The notes: generated by a model not told the origin, from the letters alone. Positions 11,453-23,806 are shown, numbered from the stretch's first letter. The stretch is 64,000 nt of DNA from Torymus aiolomorphi (GCA_036365515.1 CM070877.1:120038321-120102320); one strand, 5' to 3'. Numbers and translations: made by a program.

Positions 11453-11757
11453 ACATTTATTACACTACATAACAAAAAGTAAAAACAATATAATCGCAAC
11501 ATGGTCATTTTTCGTTGTACACATATGAAAAATCAAATAAAATTACATACATTACATAACTCGTTAACAGATATTTTAAGAGCCGAAGCTCTGTGTCAGA
11601 ACCTCTATACAGACTACGTCGCCGCCGACGACTATTACACTGAGTATTAGATATATAACTCTCGATTTCTAAGAAAACATAAACAAACCAATGCTTGACT
11701 ACGAATCAAAACACATTATAAATGTATAAACGATGAAAACTGGCGTGCTTATCATAG

Positions 11758-13085
11758 CTATAGTGTAGCAAGATGATTTTTCTTCCATTTAATATCAAAT
11801 TTATTCAAAATTCTCTTCAATCTTTTATACTGACTGTTTAAAAATTGCGTGTCTTCCTGTCTGTTAATTGTGTTATCAATCCAATTTATATGTAGCATTT
11901 CAGATATAAGTCGTTTTTCCCTATTACATTCTCTATCTAATATTAATGTATTGGCCCAATCAAAATTGTGTGTAGTATATTTTTTGATATGATGTGGAAT
12001 AGGAAGTAATTTATGAGGGTCTAATTTTAATCCATCTATTACAGATTTTTTGTGCTCATTGATTCTCGTTTTCAAGCATCTTTTTGTTTCGCCTACATAT
12101 ACGCTATTACATTTCTCACAGTTAAATTTATAGATCACACTAGTCTCATTCCATTTGTCCGTTCTATCTTTGCCTAACTTAACAATATTATTCATTTTGT
12201 GGTTCATCAACGGGACACATCGAATGTTGAATTTTTTAAGGACTTTATTACAAGAATAAAAAAATTGTTCATGAAAAGGTAGTGCTACAGTTGATATTGG
12301 GTTGATTATATTTTGATTGTGTGAGTTATTATTCCCATATTTATGTTTACGTATGCGACTTGTAATACATGTATTAATAAAGTTTTCAGGATAATCATTT
12401 TTTATAAGCATATTCTTATTGTGAAAAGATTGGTCAGATAGTAATAATGCTCTATCCACAAGGTTTGAAATAATATTACGTTTTTGTTGTTTAGTGTGGT
12501 GGGAGTTAAAATTCAATAATCGGCCAGAACAAGTAGGTTTTTGGAACCAGTTAGTTATTATGTTATTATATATCCCTTCTAACAATCGTTAAGTCTAAAA
12601 AATTAATACTATTATCTATTTCTATTTCGTGAGTAAATTGTAAATATTTGTTGTAACTATTGAAAGTGTGAAGAACTAATTGTACTTGATTTTTTGTTAT
12701 GCACAGTATGGTGTCATCGACATATCTATAATAAAATAATGGTGTACAATTAGATTTTTCATTAAGTAATTTTAAGCAAGTAGTTTCTAAATCATCCATC
12801 ACTATATCCGCAAAGAGGGGGGAGATGGGAGATCCCATTGGAGTACCAAGTAATTGCTGGTAAATTGTGTCATCAAAGATGAAAAAGGTATTATCGAACA
12901 AAAATTTTGTTGTTTCTATTATTTCTTGAAATGGAATTTTTGAATTAAAATGTATATCCTTAAACCGTTTTTCTAGACTGTTAATCACTAGTTGGTATGG
13001 AATATTGGTAAAGAGAGAACTGACATCTAACGATAATAAAATACAATCTGAAGGGATAGTCAGATCTGCTAATTTTTCTTTAAGT
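11758..13085 (-). pseudogene. RT plus GIY-YIG polyprotein of the inner PLE, frameshifted
   Basis: The minus-strand frame enters within the reverse transcriptase (LLSLDVSSLFTNIP) and contains the catalytic YRYVDDT motif with its paired aspartates and the GTPMGSPISP motif. It ends shortly after NFLDLTIV near 12590. A second frame overlapping at 12566-12588 continues with IITNWFQKPT and then a GIY-YIG endonuclease (CNSVYVGETKR, with R-x-x-E-H downstream) to 11758. Comparison with the outer copy shows that a single-base frameshift separates them. The N-terminal part is absent because of 5' truncation. Confidence 0.85.
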
Positions 13086-13230
13086 TGAAGAGGCTAGAAA
13101 AGCAGACTAGCGAAACGTTGTGATTTTAGAATGAAACTTTGAGTTGTGATTTTTTACATCCTGGGTTGACCCTCACCATCGTTTCTTAATATTTTCAATG
13201 TACTATGGAGGGTGGATACTACAAAAATTA
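13086..13230 (+). repeat. Inverted PLE terminal repeat with a damaged hammerhead motif
   Basis: The reverse complement of the inner PLE's 3' terminal sequence, attached to its truncated 5' side. The ribozyme core is altered: the conserved C of CUGAAGA is U here (UUGAAGA), and the stem I partner is missing because the homology begins exactly at this point. The GCUAG/CUAGC stem and GAAAC remain. Confidence 0.75.
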
Positions 13231-13245
13231 TTCGGTTAATGAATT

Positions 13246-14256
13246 CTAGCGGATAATCATTAGTGAGTAACATGGTCTTAATCTTACATAGGTTAACTTT
13301 ATGGAAACTTTTTTGTGACAACAATAATGCTCGGTCTACCAAATTATAAATGATGTTCCTCTTTTGCTGTATTGGATGATGTGAGAAATAGTTTATGATT
13401 CTGCCAGAAGAGGTCGGTTTTTGAAACCAATTAGTGATAATCGAATTATTCTTTTTTATGATGGTTAGATCTAAAAAGTTTATGCTGTTATTGTTTTCTA
13501 ATTCATGCGTGAACTGTAAACTATTGTGATATGAATTGAATGTTTTTATAACATGGTCATTATGTTCCTTTTTTACACAGATAATAGTATCATCCACGTA
13601 TCTGTAGTAAAAAAGGGGTGTACAATTATGGTTACTTTTCAAACTGTCTAAACATGTTTTTTCCAGATCATCCATTACAATGTCAGCAAAAAATGGGGAA
13701 ATCGGAGAACCCTTCGGTGTACCGAATGTTTGTCTATAATATTCATTATTAAACGTAAAATATGTATTGTCGTACAGAAAATGAACGCAGTTTTTTATTA
13801 GGTCTACTGGAATCATGCAATTCGGAACAATAGAGTGTGCTCGCCTATCTATGCTATCGCACACCAATTCAACCGGAATGTTGGTAAACAGGGATTTTAC
13901 ATCTAGCGATAATAACACATGATCGTTGTCTAATTGCATATTTTCAAGTTTGTTTTTCAATTCAAAACTGTTATTGATATGAGAAAGTGGAAGTGCTATG
14001 CATTTTTTTAACTGTTTATAAATAATATTTGATAACCAATATGTCGGACTATTTACTAAAGAAATAATTGGACGTAAGGGAGCATCTTCTTTATGAATTT
14101 TGGGTAATTCATAACATTTCGCCAAAACTGTGTCCGTTAACGTGAGTTGATTGTTATGAAACGGAAATCTTGGAGTCTGGGAATGACCGAATTGGAGTTC
14201 AGAACATACGTTTTTGAATCGTGAAGACTCCGAAGATATTGGATTCTTACAGGTTC
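13246..14256 (-). pseudogene. Reverse transcriptase portion of the outer PLE
   Basis: The frame runs from about 14256 down to the junction at 13246. It contains the PLE-type segment YELPKIHK, LLSLDVKSLFTNIP, GTPKGSPISPFFADIV, and the catalytic YRYVDDT. The open frame extends upstream of the first methionine (14125) through QFGHSQTPRFPF, so translation did not start there. A stop closes the frame just upstream of about 14256, and the original N-terminus is not recognisable. The last codons read before the stop at 13154 belong to the inserted inner PLE. Confidence 0.85.
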
Positions 14257-14384
14257 AACTTTGGATGCGCCTTAATTCCAAATTCGTCATAAATTAAGAC
14301 GATCGATGGTATTGCACGGAGTACATATCTACCGGAGGTCTGGAGATCCTAAATTTTTTTCCGTGTGTAAAATTTCACAAAGAA

Positions 14385-14700
14385 AATATAATTTGAAGTA
14401 AAGGTTATTTAGGAATTTTAAAAGGTTTTGACGATAATATTACAATCAATTACTTTATTTATTTTTCACACATAATTTAAAAAAAATCATACCTATTATT
14501 TTATTCATATTTTATACATAATTTAAAAATTAATAATTTTTAATCTTCATAAATGAATTTAATTATAATTATGTCATAAATTGTTGCAAAAATTATAAAT
14601 TTTGTTATTAAAAATTCATTAAAAGAATAAGCAAATTAAGTTTGAGAAAGCCACGGGCCAATGAATTGGCAGCGGTTTTTTTCTATCAGTTGATTAGATA
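14385..14700 (+). repeat. Interspersed repeat RF2, copy A
   Basis: An AT-rich block ending GCCAATGAATTGGCAGCGG. It matches 56950-57250 in inverted orientation, and its end also occurs near 20440-20465 and, inverted, at 17915-17936. It matters because it shows the uninterrupted form of the site where the tRNA-bearing element at 17941-18654 inserted. Confidence 0.6.
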
Positions 14701-15300
14701 CTCAGTCATAATCTTGTCAAAAGATGTTCAAATTATCTATGCCAAATACTACGTGCGGATGCAATAGAAAGACGCATAAAAAATAAATGAATTTAATGTT
14801 AACATTACAAAAAATTAATTGATAATGATAATGTCTATTTTAAGAAGAAAACATTCTTGAAAAATATTATTTTTGCATAATTTTAGCATTTTTAAATAAA
14901 ATTTCTTTTCGTTTTATTTTTCTTGATATCCGTACAAATTTTTTTAAATAAAGAAAATTAGTCGTAAGCTACTTAAGGGGGTGTAGTAAAAATTTTTTGA
15001 ACGAAATTTTGATTATTTTTTGTTCGAAAAATTTTTTAGGGTGCCTTTGATATTTGGGCTCCAAACTGCGTAGGATGGTAGATTATTGCATTGTGCAGAG
15101 CAATTATCTCCTTATAAGCGGTAATTCGATATATTAATTTTCATAATATGGAATTGTCCATGTTCTGCCGGTAAAACAGAGTCAGTCGTAACTAGCGTAA
15201 TATGATCTTCATTGCTATCACCCCAGGATTTTGGCGTATCCCTAACTAACTAACTTTAAACATTTTTAGATGGGAACGTTTGTTACTGATTTGTTCGGTG
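14701..15300. other. AT-rich DNA, nothing recognised
   Basis: AT-rich sequence with a short inverted motif near 14990-15050 (AAAATTTTTTGAACGAAAT and its approximate complement). No gene seen. Confidence 0.4.
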
Positions 15301-15855
15301 GTATTATATAGGAGGAAGGTATTTTATCAGAATGGTAAAATGTTAAATGGGTATTTTCTCAGAAAATATATACTATCGTTTAAAATATTTTTCGAATCCG
15401 ATACTGTAAATTTCGAACATAAGTTATCAGAACACAAAGGATTTCTTTCGAGAAAAAATATCAGAAAAATTTGCATCTATAAAAATTGTAAACAGATTGC
15501 ATAAAATTGTAAAAATTCTTTTTACTAGAAGAATAAAATTCCGAAAAATGTAAAACATTCATTCCTATATAATTTTTAGCTCATTTTTCAATGTTATAGC
15601 TTTTCTAAATCACTGCATTTTCTACAATTTAATCATTAGGCAGAAATGGCATTCGAAAAATTGATATCACATATCATATAAAAATAATTTAATGAAAATA
15701 TTATGGGCCTCTTGCCAAATTTTTTCGAATTTTTATATATTATACATTTTTAAAAATTCGGAAAATTTACCCTTCTATCATAAGATATTCGAATTTGTGT
15801 TTTTATTTTTTGAGAAAATACCCATCTGAGAAATACCCATTATATAGTACTAATA
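15301..15855. mobile_element. Probable small inverted-repeat element
   Basis: GGGTATTTTCTCA near 15351 recurs inverted as TGAGAAAATACCC near 15812. Both ends carry a TATATA-flanked block (TATTATATAGG and CCCATTATATAGT). Arms are imperfect and no duplication is clear. A 74-codon frame inside is not credible as a gene. Confidence 0.4.
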
Positions 15856-17689
15856 AATTTTATTTTTCAGTACAACGTACAATATTCATAACATACATTC
15901 AATCGCACACATTAATTAGACACATACAATAGTGATAAGAATAGAACAAATACCAGTAAGGAACTGTCGCTATTTGAAATTTTAACGAACTTTACAGTGA
16001 CTTAACTAAGTTTACCATAAGTCTATAGTAACGGCAGCGAATACCAACGGGAGAAATCGTCTATTAGTTCCGTTACTGATTAACCCTACAATAAATTAAC
16101 TGTTTACGACTCCGTGTGCCTCCGCAAGTCCTGAGTCATTTTTTCACGCAATTCTTTGCGCGACGACGACCCTCGGGTCTTCTTGCCTTCGTTTTTTTCT
16201 TTCTTTTTTTTGTTTGCGTAGCGAAGGCACGTAACTCCGGTCGTCTCTCTCCCCAAAAGATGATGCAAAAAAACGGCTCTTGACCGGGACGCGGGATCGT
16301 AAACGGGAGGAAGGTGCGTGCATATGCGAGCCAGACCCCGGAAAAAGAGACAGTCGTGGCAGGAGGTAACCACGACAGTGAATACATGTTGCTTGACGGC
16401 AGTAAATCACATCTGGTAATAAGGCAGTTGTATATTAGGTTAGGCATGTCTCGACCCTGGCTGCACTTTTCCAATTTTCCCGTGTCTACGGAGTTTGGAG
16501 GCCAGATCCGTTAAAGGCGGCCGAAGGTTTCCTCAGCTCGACAATCGACGCACGACCGATATTGTTGAAACACTGATGGAAGGCTGCGCGAGCCTCGCGC
16601 ACACCGTGGCGCTGGCGCGAGCTGCTCTCGCGTGCTGGTCCAGCCGTGAAGGTAGATGGAGATGAAGCGGGGGAGAGAGAGAATGAGAGAGAGAGAGAGA
16701 GTTTCACTTCCGCACAAGATATACGACGCGACTCGCGCAAGAGACGAGCCAAGACGCGCGCACGCGCACGCTTGCATTCGACTTAAAGGACCAAACACCA
16801 TAAAATTTTATAGCCGGTAGTGGTTTTGCTTTTGGATTTCCCTCGTGTGATTTACGGTCTCAGGCGAGTCACGGGGCCCGGGCCCCGTACCTGAAACATT
16901 TATCGCGATCTCCCTTTCTTTCTTTTCCCTCTCTCGACTTCGGTATCAGAGGCTCATCTGCGGAGCCTACTGATACCAGCACTTAGCGGAGTTACTGTGC
17001 CTCGTTACGCAACGCGTAATTACGGTTCGGCGATCTGCACTCGCAGAACGATTTCTCGACGTGCGTCGCAGGGGTCCCAACAAAATTGGATCGGCTTCTT
17101 GTTACTTTCTAATGCAACCAGAGGTGGACGATGCTCTGCGCTAGATTGATTTGATAACGTCTTCTATAATGTTACTTATATTTTAATTTATGAGTTTTGT
17201 TTTTGATAGTTTTTGTTCTTGTGATTAAATGAATTTTTTGTAAAGGCTTTTAACTTTAATTAATTATTATTTTTTTATAATTGTCATATGATCATCATTG
17301 TGATATGCGTATTCAATATTATATGTAAAATGATTAATGAATAGTTTTCGAAATATCGGTTGCTGCTTTTTCAATAGTATAAATATGTTCACAAATAATT
17401 GACTTTATAAATAAACTTTATGTAAAGCAAATAGATAAAATATAAAAATAATAAATTTCTTATTTCATACGGCCGTAAATTTATAAATGAAAATTGTTGA
17501 AATTCAAACATAAAATGCTACAACGAAACCACTTCAATTCACCCAAAATTTATTTCTCTATAATTTTTTAAAAGGAGCTTAAAAATTGTCCTAAGAGCTC
17601 TTTTTACTTTAATGAGATCAGGGAGACGCAATTTTTATCGTTCACTCACCAGTTTTAAAAATTATTTATTTTTGATACTTATTTTTATA
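15856..17689. other. CpG-rich island (16100-17150) in AT-rich DNA; no gene called
   Basis: 16100-17150 is strikingly more CpG-rich than its surroundings and includes a (GA)n run near 16674-16701. Overlapping frames of 88-112 codons occur on the minus strand, but they share the same DNA in different phases and have no domain. The island could be a promoter or first exon of a gene outside the window. The rest is AT-rich with nothing seen. Confidence 0.45.
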
Positions 17690-17940
17690 CCCTGGTAGAA
17701 ATTAAGTCTATCAAAAATGAGCAAGAAGTCAGTAAATGTACATAAAAAATTGCTAGTTTCTAGATCGCGGTGAAACGCTTTTTGCGATCATCCTCTCTCA
17801 TTCAATGGAATGACCATAACCTCAAAATTTTTCAACTTAATTTCTGTAGTGATTTACTCTTGTACTTAAAAATATTTACTTGCAACAGATAGTCTATCAC
17901 GACGTTAACAATAAAAAAACCGCTGCCAATACATTGGTAC

Positions 17941-18654
17941 ACGGAGAGAAATTTTAGAGTAAAAATTACCAAGGTGCCTTGGTAGCGTATGGACAGACTG
18001 TCAAAAGCCGTGTTATTCCCAGGTTTCTAATACAATTTATAAGTTTCCCAGGAAAAACTACCATAACCACTTAAAAAAAATACCAAATTATCTGAATAAA
18101 AATTACCAGACACACTGGTAAAAATTGAGATCTAGTCATTTTTACAAGGTAACCTAAGAATTTTTACTAAGAAAACTGCTAAATTTTACCAAATAACCTG
18201 GTATTTGTGTACTCGCGCATGCGCACTGCGCATTATTGTGTTTCAGAAGATTGATACTAGAGGCGTGCGTGACGTTAAAATGAAAACAATACACATATTT
18301 TCAGTAAGTAATAACGGCGATTCAAATGACTGTTGGTAACAGCTTCCGTGGCGCAGTCAGTAGAACGTCGGACTCTCAACCCAAAGATCGTCGGATCGAA
18401 TCCCGCTTCCGTAAAAACTTTTTTTCAGTTTAATGTTTTTTCATCCTTGTTTCTGTTTCTATTTCTATATTAAAATACTATATATCAATATGGATAAAAA
18501 AAGTTAATTTTTTTAATTTAAATTAACTAAAAAAAAATTTTACCAAGGCACTTTGGTAAAAAGTTTGAAATTGTCAGTCTATCCATCCATTACCATAGAA
18601 ACTGGTAATTTTGTCTCGAATATTTGTAATTTTCACTATAAAATTTCTCTCCGT
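17941..18654. mobile_element. Inverted-repeat element 1 carrying a tRNA-like cassette
   Basis: Terminal inverted repeats begin ACGGAGAGAAATTTTA, and inner CCAAGGTGCCTTGG-like blocks are also inverted. GTAC lies at both flanks (17937-17940 and 18655-18658). Related RF2 copies near 14660, 20440 and 56980 continue across this point without the element, so it is an insertion with a 4-base duplication. A tRNA-like Pol III cassette lies in the middle. No coding frame. The superfamily is unknown. Confidence 0.75.
18342..18412 (+). ncRNA. tRNA-like Pol III cassette 1
   Basis: An A-box-like TGGCGCAGTCAG starts at 18349 and a B-box-like GGATCGAATCC lies at 18393-18403, with tRNA-like spacing. A run of seven T follows at 18419-18425. 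The T arm pairs in four of five positions. The acceptor arms do not pair; instead GCTTCCGT occurs at both ends as a direct repeat. So it is tRNA-derived or tRNA-like, not a normal tRNA gene. Confidence 0.5.
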
Positions 18655-18829
18655 GTACTTAGCTTCCTCAAAATAATGTATTTATTCATTTTTTTTTTAA
18701 TTTTTTATAACAACAATTAATTGCATCATACCCAATTTTCTTTATGAATATTCGTAATAAATTAATATATATTTTTCGAAAATTCATTCTTGTTACTCTT
18801 TTTCTCGTGCGACAACCCGATATTTTTAT

Positions 18830-19720
18830 AAATCAATTTTTTCAAAATATTATCACAGTTCAATTAGTTTTATTTTAAACCTCAAATATCTTTTGAATAT
18901 CAAAAACTAATCGTACGATCTTGATGAACATTCACATACATAATATCTATATCACATACAAAATTGTCTAGAAATCTGTAGCTGATTCATAGAACCGTTC
19001 TCGAGAAATTACGATTTAAAAAAAAGTTTAAAAAATTTTAACCTCAAATATCTCTGAAATTTATGGACCAATTATTTTGCCCAAAGAACTCGACCATAAG
19101 CTATCCAAAATCTACCTCCACAAGGAATTTTGAAGAAATTACGACAATTTTCCCTCCAGAATCGTTGGACATACAAAGCTCATTTTTTTCATTTTTCATG
19201 TTTTACGTTTTTGTTAATAACCAAAGAACCGTGATAGCTAGAAACTTTTCTTTTTAGAAAATATAGGTATTTTAATTCTCTTTTAAATGCTACCTATTCC
19301 ATTCTGATACATACAGCCGTTCTCAAGAAATTACGATTCGAAAAAGAGGTTACAAAAATTTTAACCTCAAAAATCTCTGAAATTTATGAACCAATCATTT
19401 ATCCCAAAGAAAGATGCAGGTGGCAAACAAAAATCTACCTCTACAAGGAATTTTGAAGCGATTAACACAATTTTACTCCCGTAAATTGTCGCCACCTAAA
19501 ACACGTTTTTTTCATTTTTTAATTTTTTTTCTCAAAAACTAACCAACAGAATGGATTCAATTTTGTACAGATTATAGCTATTCATAATCTCTATTATCAT
19601 GATTTTTCTCAAAAAAATTGACCATTTAGTTTGGGAGTTATAAGCATTTAAAAAAAAACACGTTTTTTTTAATAACAAAATAACCGTGATAGCTAGAGAA
19701 TTTTTTTTGTCATGACGCAC
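18830..19720 (+). repeat. Interspersed repeat RF1, copy B
   Basis: Shares several blocks with the copies at 8885 and 57721, including CCTCAAATATCTCTGAAATT, TTTTGCCCAAAGA, ATCGTTGGACATACAAA and AACCGTGATAGCTAGA. Parts of it are duplicated in tandem within this copy (19063-19260 and 19325-19500). It ends at 19720 next to a short GGCCCGGAAACC/GGTTTCCGGGCC-like palindrome. No gene. Confidence 0.6.
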
Positions 19721-20757
19721 GGCCCGGAAACCAATTTCCGGCCCACGTATCGTAATATACTATTACTCATTCCAAATTAGCCCCAAAACACAAATATAAA
19801 GTTTTAGAGCAAAATATGCAATAGTTCTATTTAATTTGTATAGCATATATAAATAAAATAATTATTGTGTACTAGGGCATATCCCCGAGAAAGTAATTTC
19901 AGATTGAGTCCCGCGGCAACGTGTACTAGGGCAACGATAATAATTGACTTTCAAAATATGAATTTCGTAAAAATTTCATAAAAATATTTCATAAAAATAT
20001 CGATTCTTAAATATGAAAAAACTACCTCTCTGTTAAATTTCAAAACGATTCATTGTCTTTTATTAAGAAGTATAACTTAGTTATTATATTTGTATGATTG
20101 TTACAATGATGGATTAACTTTAAACCACTAAGTCGATCAGGATAGTAGTTAAATACCTGTTTCAAAACAAATATTTATTAGATTATTGCCAATACATACT
20201 TTTCTTTCTCAAACTAATGTATTTCTTTAAAATTTTTTATAACAATAACTAATTATTTGTATAGGATACATAAATGAAAAAAAAAAGATATTTTTTATAT
20301 TCAGTCAAATTGTTTAACAAACAACAAAGAACCACAAAGAAAACAGTTTTATTTATTAATAAAATTTTGTTGTAAAAAATTTATTTTTGTTTTTTAAATT
20401 TAAAAAATGGAATCGATAAATTAGTTTGAGGAAGCATCTTACGAATGAATTGGCAGCGGTTTTTTTCCATCTGATTTGGGCTCTCTCGCTCTCGCCATAA
20501 TAAATGACCTATTACTGGGTTTTTTCTTAATATTAAAAAAAATAACATGATTGCATCATATCTTTCGCAATTTCATTAGCGTAAAACTAGCTAAAAAGTA
20601 GCTTGTTTCGATTGCATACCATTTTTCACGCCAATAAATGTTCGAGAATGATCAGAAAAAGCATTTCATCCATGGCAAAAAACTGTCCCCTTTTTTCGCC
20701 ATTTCGAGTCTGGCTAGCTATTTTCTAGTTAAGAAATGTGATCAATTTCTACCAGAG

Positions 20758-23273
20758 TATAATGCAACTATAATTTATATAAAACTGTGAAATCGCATCC
20801 GACTTTATTTTATTTCCTAGAAATTTTCACGTGTTTGTAATTGCTTTAACGGATACCAAAAAAATATTCGTGAAACTATTGCAATGGAAAAAATAATTTA
20901 AAAAATCTATTATATCAATCAATATATTGTTCGTAAAGGAATTCACAATATGTATGCACTTTGGTTTATCCACATACAATCTATTTGGTCCAGGAAGTGA
21001 CCTAAAGATATTTCTCACTCTCGTTTTCGATCCATACCTTTCTTAATTAATGCACAACGTCAGTACAGCTATTTCAGCCAGATCTCTGCCTAGGGCAGAC
21101 AACTGAAAATTTTTACTGCGTTGATTTCAGCATTACTTACCCGGTGATCGAATATATTTTAAGTATTTATGTCACATTTTGTAAGCTAAAATGCCGAAAA
21201 CATGTCCAAATCATCTCCCGCATATTTTGTTAACATTGCTGAAGTTGAGTATAGGTATGCAGCGGTCACTTCATTGATTGGTCCAGGTGCAGTTGCAAAG
21301 TGTCGGTTGGGAATTCACAATATAAAATAATGATATTTTAAAATTGAAATCAAATAAATATAAAGTCATTCACTTACGTCAATGCAAGTAAGTAGGATAT
21401 CAAATATCCGTCTGAATCAACATCATATCATTGCCTCCCTTTATTTTCTCCAGTGATGTGCAATGAATCAGAAATTCACCAAGTGGAAAACTAGTATTTC
21501 TATTCTCGCTTATTTCGGAAATAGAAAAAAAAAATTAGTTTGTCTCAGCGATTCCAAATAAAAGGGAGATAGAGCACGAGAGAGACAAAAAATGTACGAG
21601 AAAAGAGAGACGAAAAATTAAATGAAAAAAGCGGGAGAGAGAAGGAGAGACGACATAAAGAGTCAAAGTTCCCGGAGCATCGAAGAAGACTTCGGTCATA
21701 AATAATGCTGAATGTCGGGCCCCAAGTCAGGTAGATTCATTTGCTGCATGGATATATACTTAGACCATTCTAACTTGTATATTTGGATGCTGGTGGTTTT
21801 CAGAGTCACGCCCCAGAGACGATTCTCTACGTCTCTCGTTATTTTTTTTACTTCTCGCTCCTTCGCACTTGATACATACTGACGTATGCGAAGGACCCGA
21901 AGTCCCCTTCTTATGGGAAAATTACACGAAGCAGGTGGAATCTACACGTTTATATCTTCTGAGCAAAGACATCTCCATAATCTTCTCTATCGCCTGCTCT
22001 ATGGGACCTAAGCCCATTGTAATGTTGTTTCACGATCACATGGTTTCGAAGCTTAGTAACAACATCCACTTTCGATCATATAACAGATTATAAGATTATT
22101 GTAGAAATAAATCACGTTATTAAACTGTTGCAATAAATCTCGAATTGAAAACTAAAATCATTGTTACATTTTTATTTGCTCTCTGATTAATCTAATATTG
22201 TTAAAGAATAACTTCGTTATTAATTTATTTTTATATTTCAACGAAGTCAATATTTCAATACGAAAAAGTCGAAGAGAGCGCCAAATTTATTAGTTGATGT
22301 GTTAAAGAAAACAATGATTTGAATAATTAAAAGTGTGAATTGGTAATATAAAAATATGTTGATGTTATTTATCCACGTATTAAGACAAAAAAAGAAATAG
22401 ATTGACATAGTGCTTGATAAAATTAATATCGGATGTCGAAAAAGTTTAATGTCTGGGAAGTAAAATAAAAACTTATTTTTTATATGTAAATATGCAATCG
22501 AAACGTGCTATGAAGAGGTGAGAGACTCGGACAGGAAATAGAATGTGTCTAGAGCTATTTGAATCATTTATGAAATTTTACAAAGCTTATACCCACTTGT
22601 ACATTATGCTTTGATTTTTTATAATAAAAACATTATTTATACATCTATCAAAAAAAAATGTAAGTTGCTATTCTTTTATTAGAACTTTTAGTAGGATATT
22701 TATCTACAGATAATAAAGATGATTGATAAGCGTAGTAACCCACAAACTTTTCAGAGCAAATGTGTGCTACCTTAAAAGAATTCTCGTGTTGCACACCCAG
22801 GAGGGCGGGAAGTCGCAGGAGCCCCTTAGTAAGCGAGCGATTATATACAGTATGAACACATTGACCAAGGCTAAAGTGATTTTCTATAGCGTATACGTTA
22901 TAATACAGGGGCCAACGACTCAATAGTATCGAGATCTCTAATGCCATTCACTTGTTTTCTACTCCACAACGATAATGATCTTTATGGGGTTGTTATTATG
23001 ATTAGGGTGACATGCCATCGCGCTTATATTCAACTACAGAAGATTGCCTGAACTTAGTCATAAAAAAAATCCTAAAAGGGATGAGATAAAATAGAAAGGA
23101 AATGTAGCGTGCTTATAGACTCTGATTTTAGTTTTATTTCCCATTTTCTTGTGTTACCTATTAATAATAAGGAAATTCTGTAAACATATTAAAGCCATTA
23201 AGAAAATACTATAGTGCACCTAAGATTTAATTTTGAAGTGGATAGATTTACCCATTTCTTGTACACTCTCAAG
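20758..23273. other. No recognised feature; several short frames not supported
   Basis: AT-rich DNA with a purine-rich patch (GAGA-type) at 21590-21660. Frames of 63-99 codons at 20827, 21869 and 22648 have no domain or codon pattern that I recognise. Nothing else stands out. Confidence 0.4.
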
Positions 23274-23398
23274 GTGGTTCTATGTGTATATATACGTCTC
23301 AAATATAAAATATTTTTTAATGAATGCTTCTCATATTGTAAGATGAGAAACGATGTAGATAGTATAATAGACAAGTATTTTAAGTAACAGAAAAAGCA

Positions 23399-23806
23399 GT
23401 TTTTAACAAAATAACAATACTTATAAAATAGATATCGTCAATTTGAAAAATTGATTGAACAAATTATCTCTATATCTTTTTCATTTTCGCTCCGATTTTA
23501 ATTTGGAAAGGCTCATTTCATCTTTGTAAAATTTCATTAGGAGGTATCGTGAGACGAATTGAAACTTTTTGAAACCCTATCAGATTCCTACAAAACTTGA
23601 TAAACAATTTCCTGTATAACTTTATAGGTTTTAAACATGTTTTAATTTGCCGCATGATACATCCTAATCAAATTTCGCAAAGGTAAAAAAATGAGCCTTT
23701 CCAAATTAAAAACGGAGCGAAAATGAAAAGATAGTGATGATTTGTTAAATAATTTTTCAAATCGTCGATATATATTTTATAAGTATTGAAATTTTGTTAA
23801 AAATAG
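23399..23806. mobile_element. Foldback element with roughly 170-base arms
   Basis: The left arm (TTTTTAACAAAAT, ACTTATAAAATA, GAAAGGCTCATTT) is repeated inverted on the right (AAATGAGCCTTTCC, TTTTATAAGT, ATTTTGTTAAAAA). No internal coding capacity. No clear target duplication. Confidence 0.7.

Larger units (their letters stand above)
11337..13230 (-). mobile_element. Inner, 5'-truncated Penelope-like element
   Basis: This PLE sits inside the outer PLE and is flanked by a 13-15 base direct repeat. Its minus-strand ORF begins inside the RT domain, so it is 5' truncated. Both ends carry the same roughly 115-base sequence in inverted orientation: at 11337-11452, and reversed at 13086-13200 with about 30 extra bases to 13230. 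PLE copies with an inverted terminal repeat at the truncated end are known for the family. The protein is clearly diverged from the outer PLE, so these are two lineages. Confidence 0.85.
10385..14260 (-). mobile_element. Outer Penelope-like element, split by an inner PLE
   Basis: The two halves of one PLE on the minus strand are the RT portion (13246-14256) and the GIY-YIG portion with 3' end (10385-11323). They are separated by another PLE (11337-13230). The gap is bounded by TTCGGTTAATGAATT at 11322-11336 and again at 13231-13245. Removing one copy with the insert restores the reading frame across the join. The 3' end carries a hammerhead-like motif at 10496-10539. The 5' end of the ORF is incomplete. 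Confidence 0.85.
17690..20757. mobile_element. Composite inverted-repeat element (CCCTGGTAGAAA family) with nested insertions
   Basis: The left end TACCCTGGTAGAAATT and right end AATTTCTACCAGAGTA are inverted, with TA beside each. Subterminal parts resemble the elements at 39671-40240 and 55653-56231, which are only about 570 bases long. The extra length here is accounted for by RF2, an RF1 copy (18830-19720) and the tRNA-bearing element (17941-18654). No transposase was recognised. Confidence 0.55.

Noticed and set aside
18342..18412. Functional tRNA gene
   Set aside because: A and B boxes are present, but the acceptor strands do not pair and no normal anticodon arm forms. The same holds for the cassettes at 24178 and 57572.
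21869..22947. 74- and 99-codon frames
   Set aside because: No recognisable protein features; lengths are within chance for the region.
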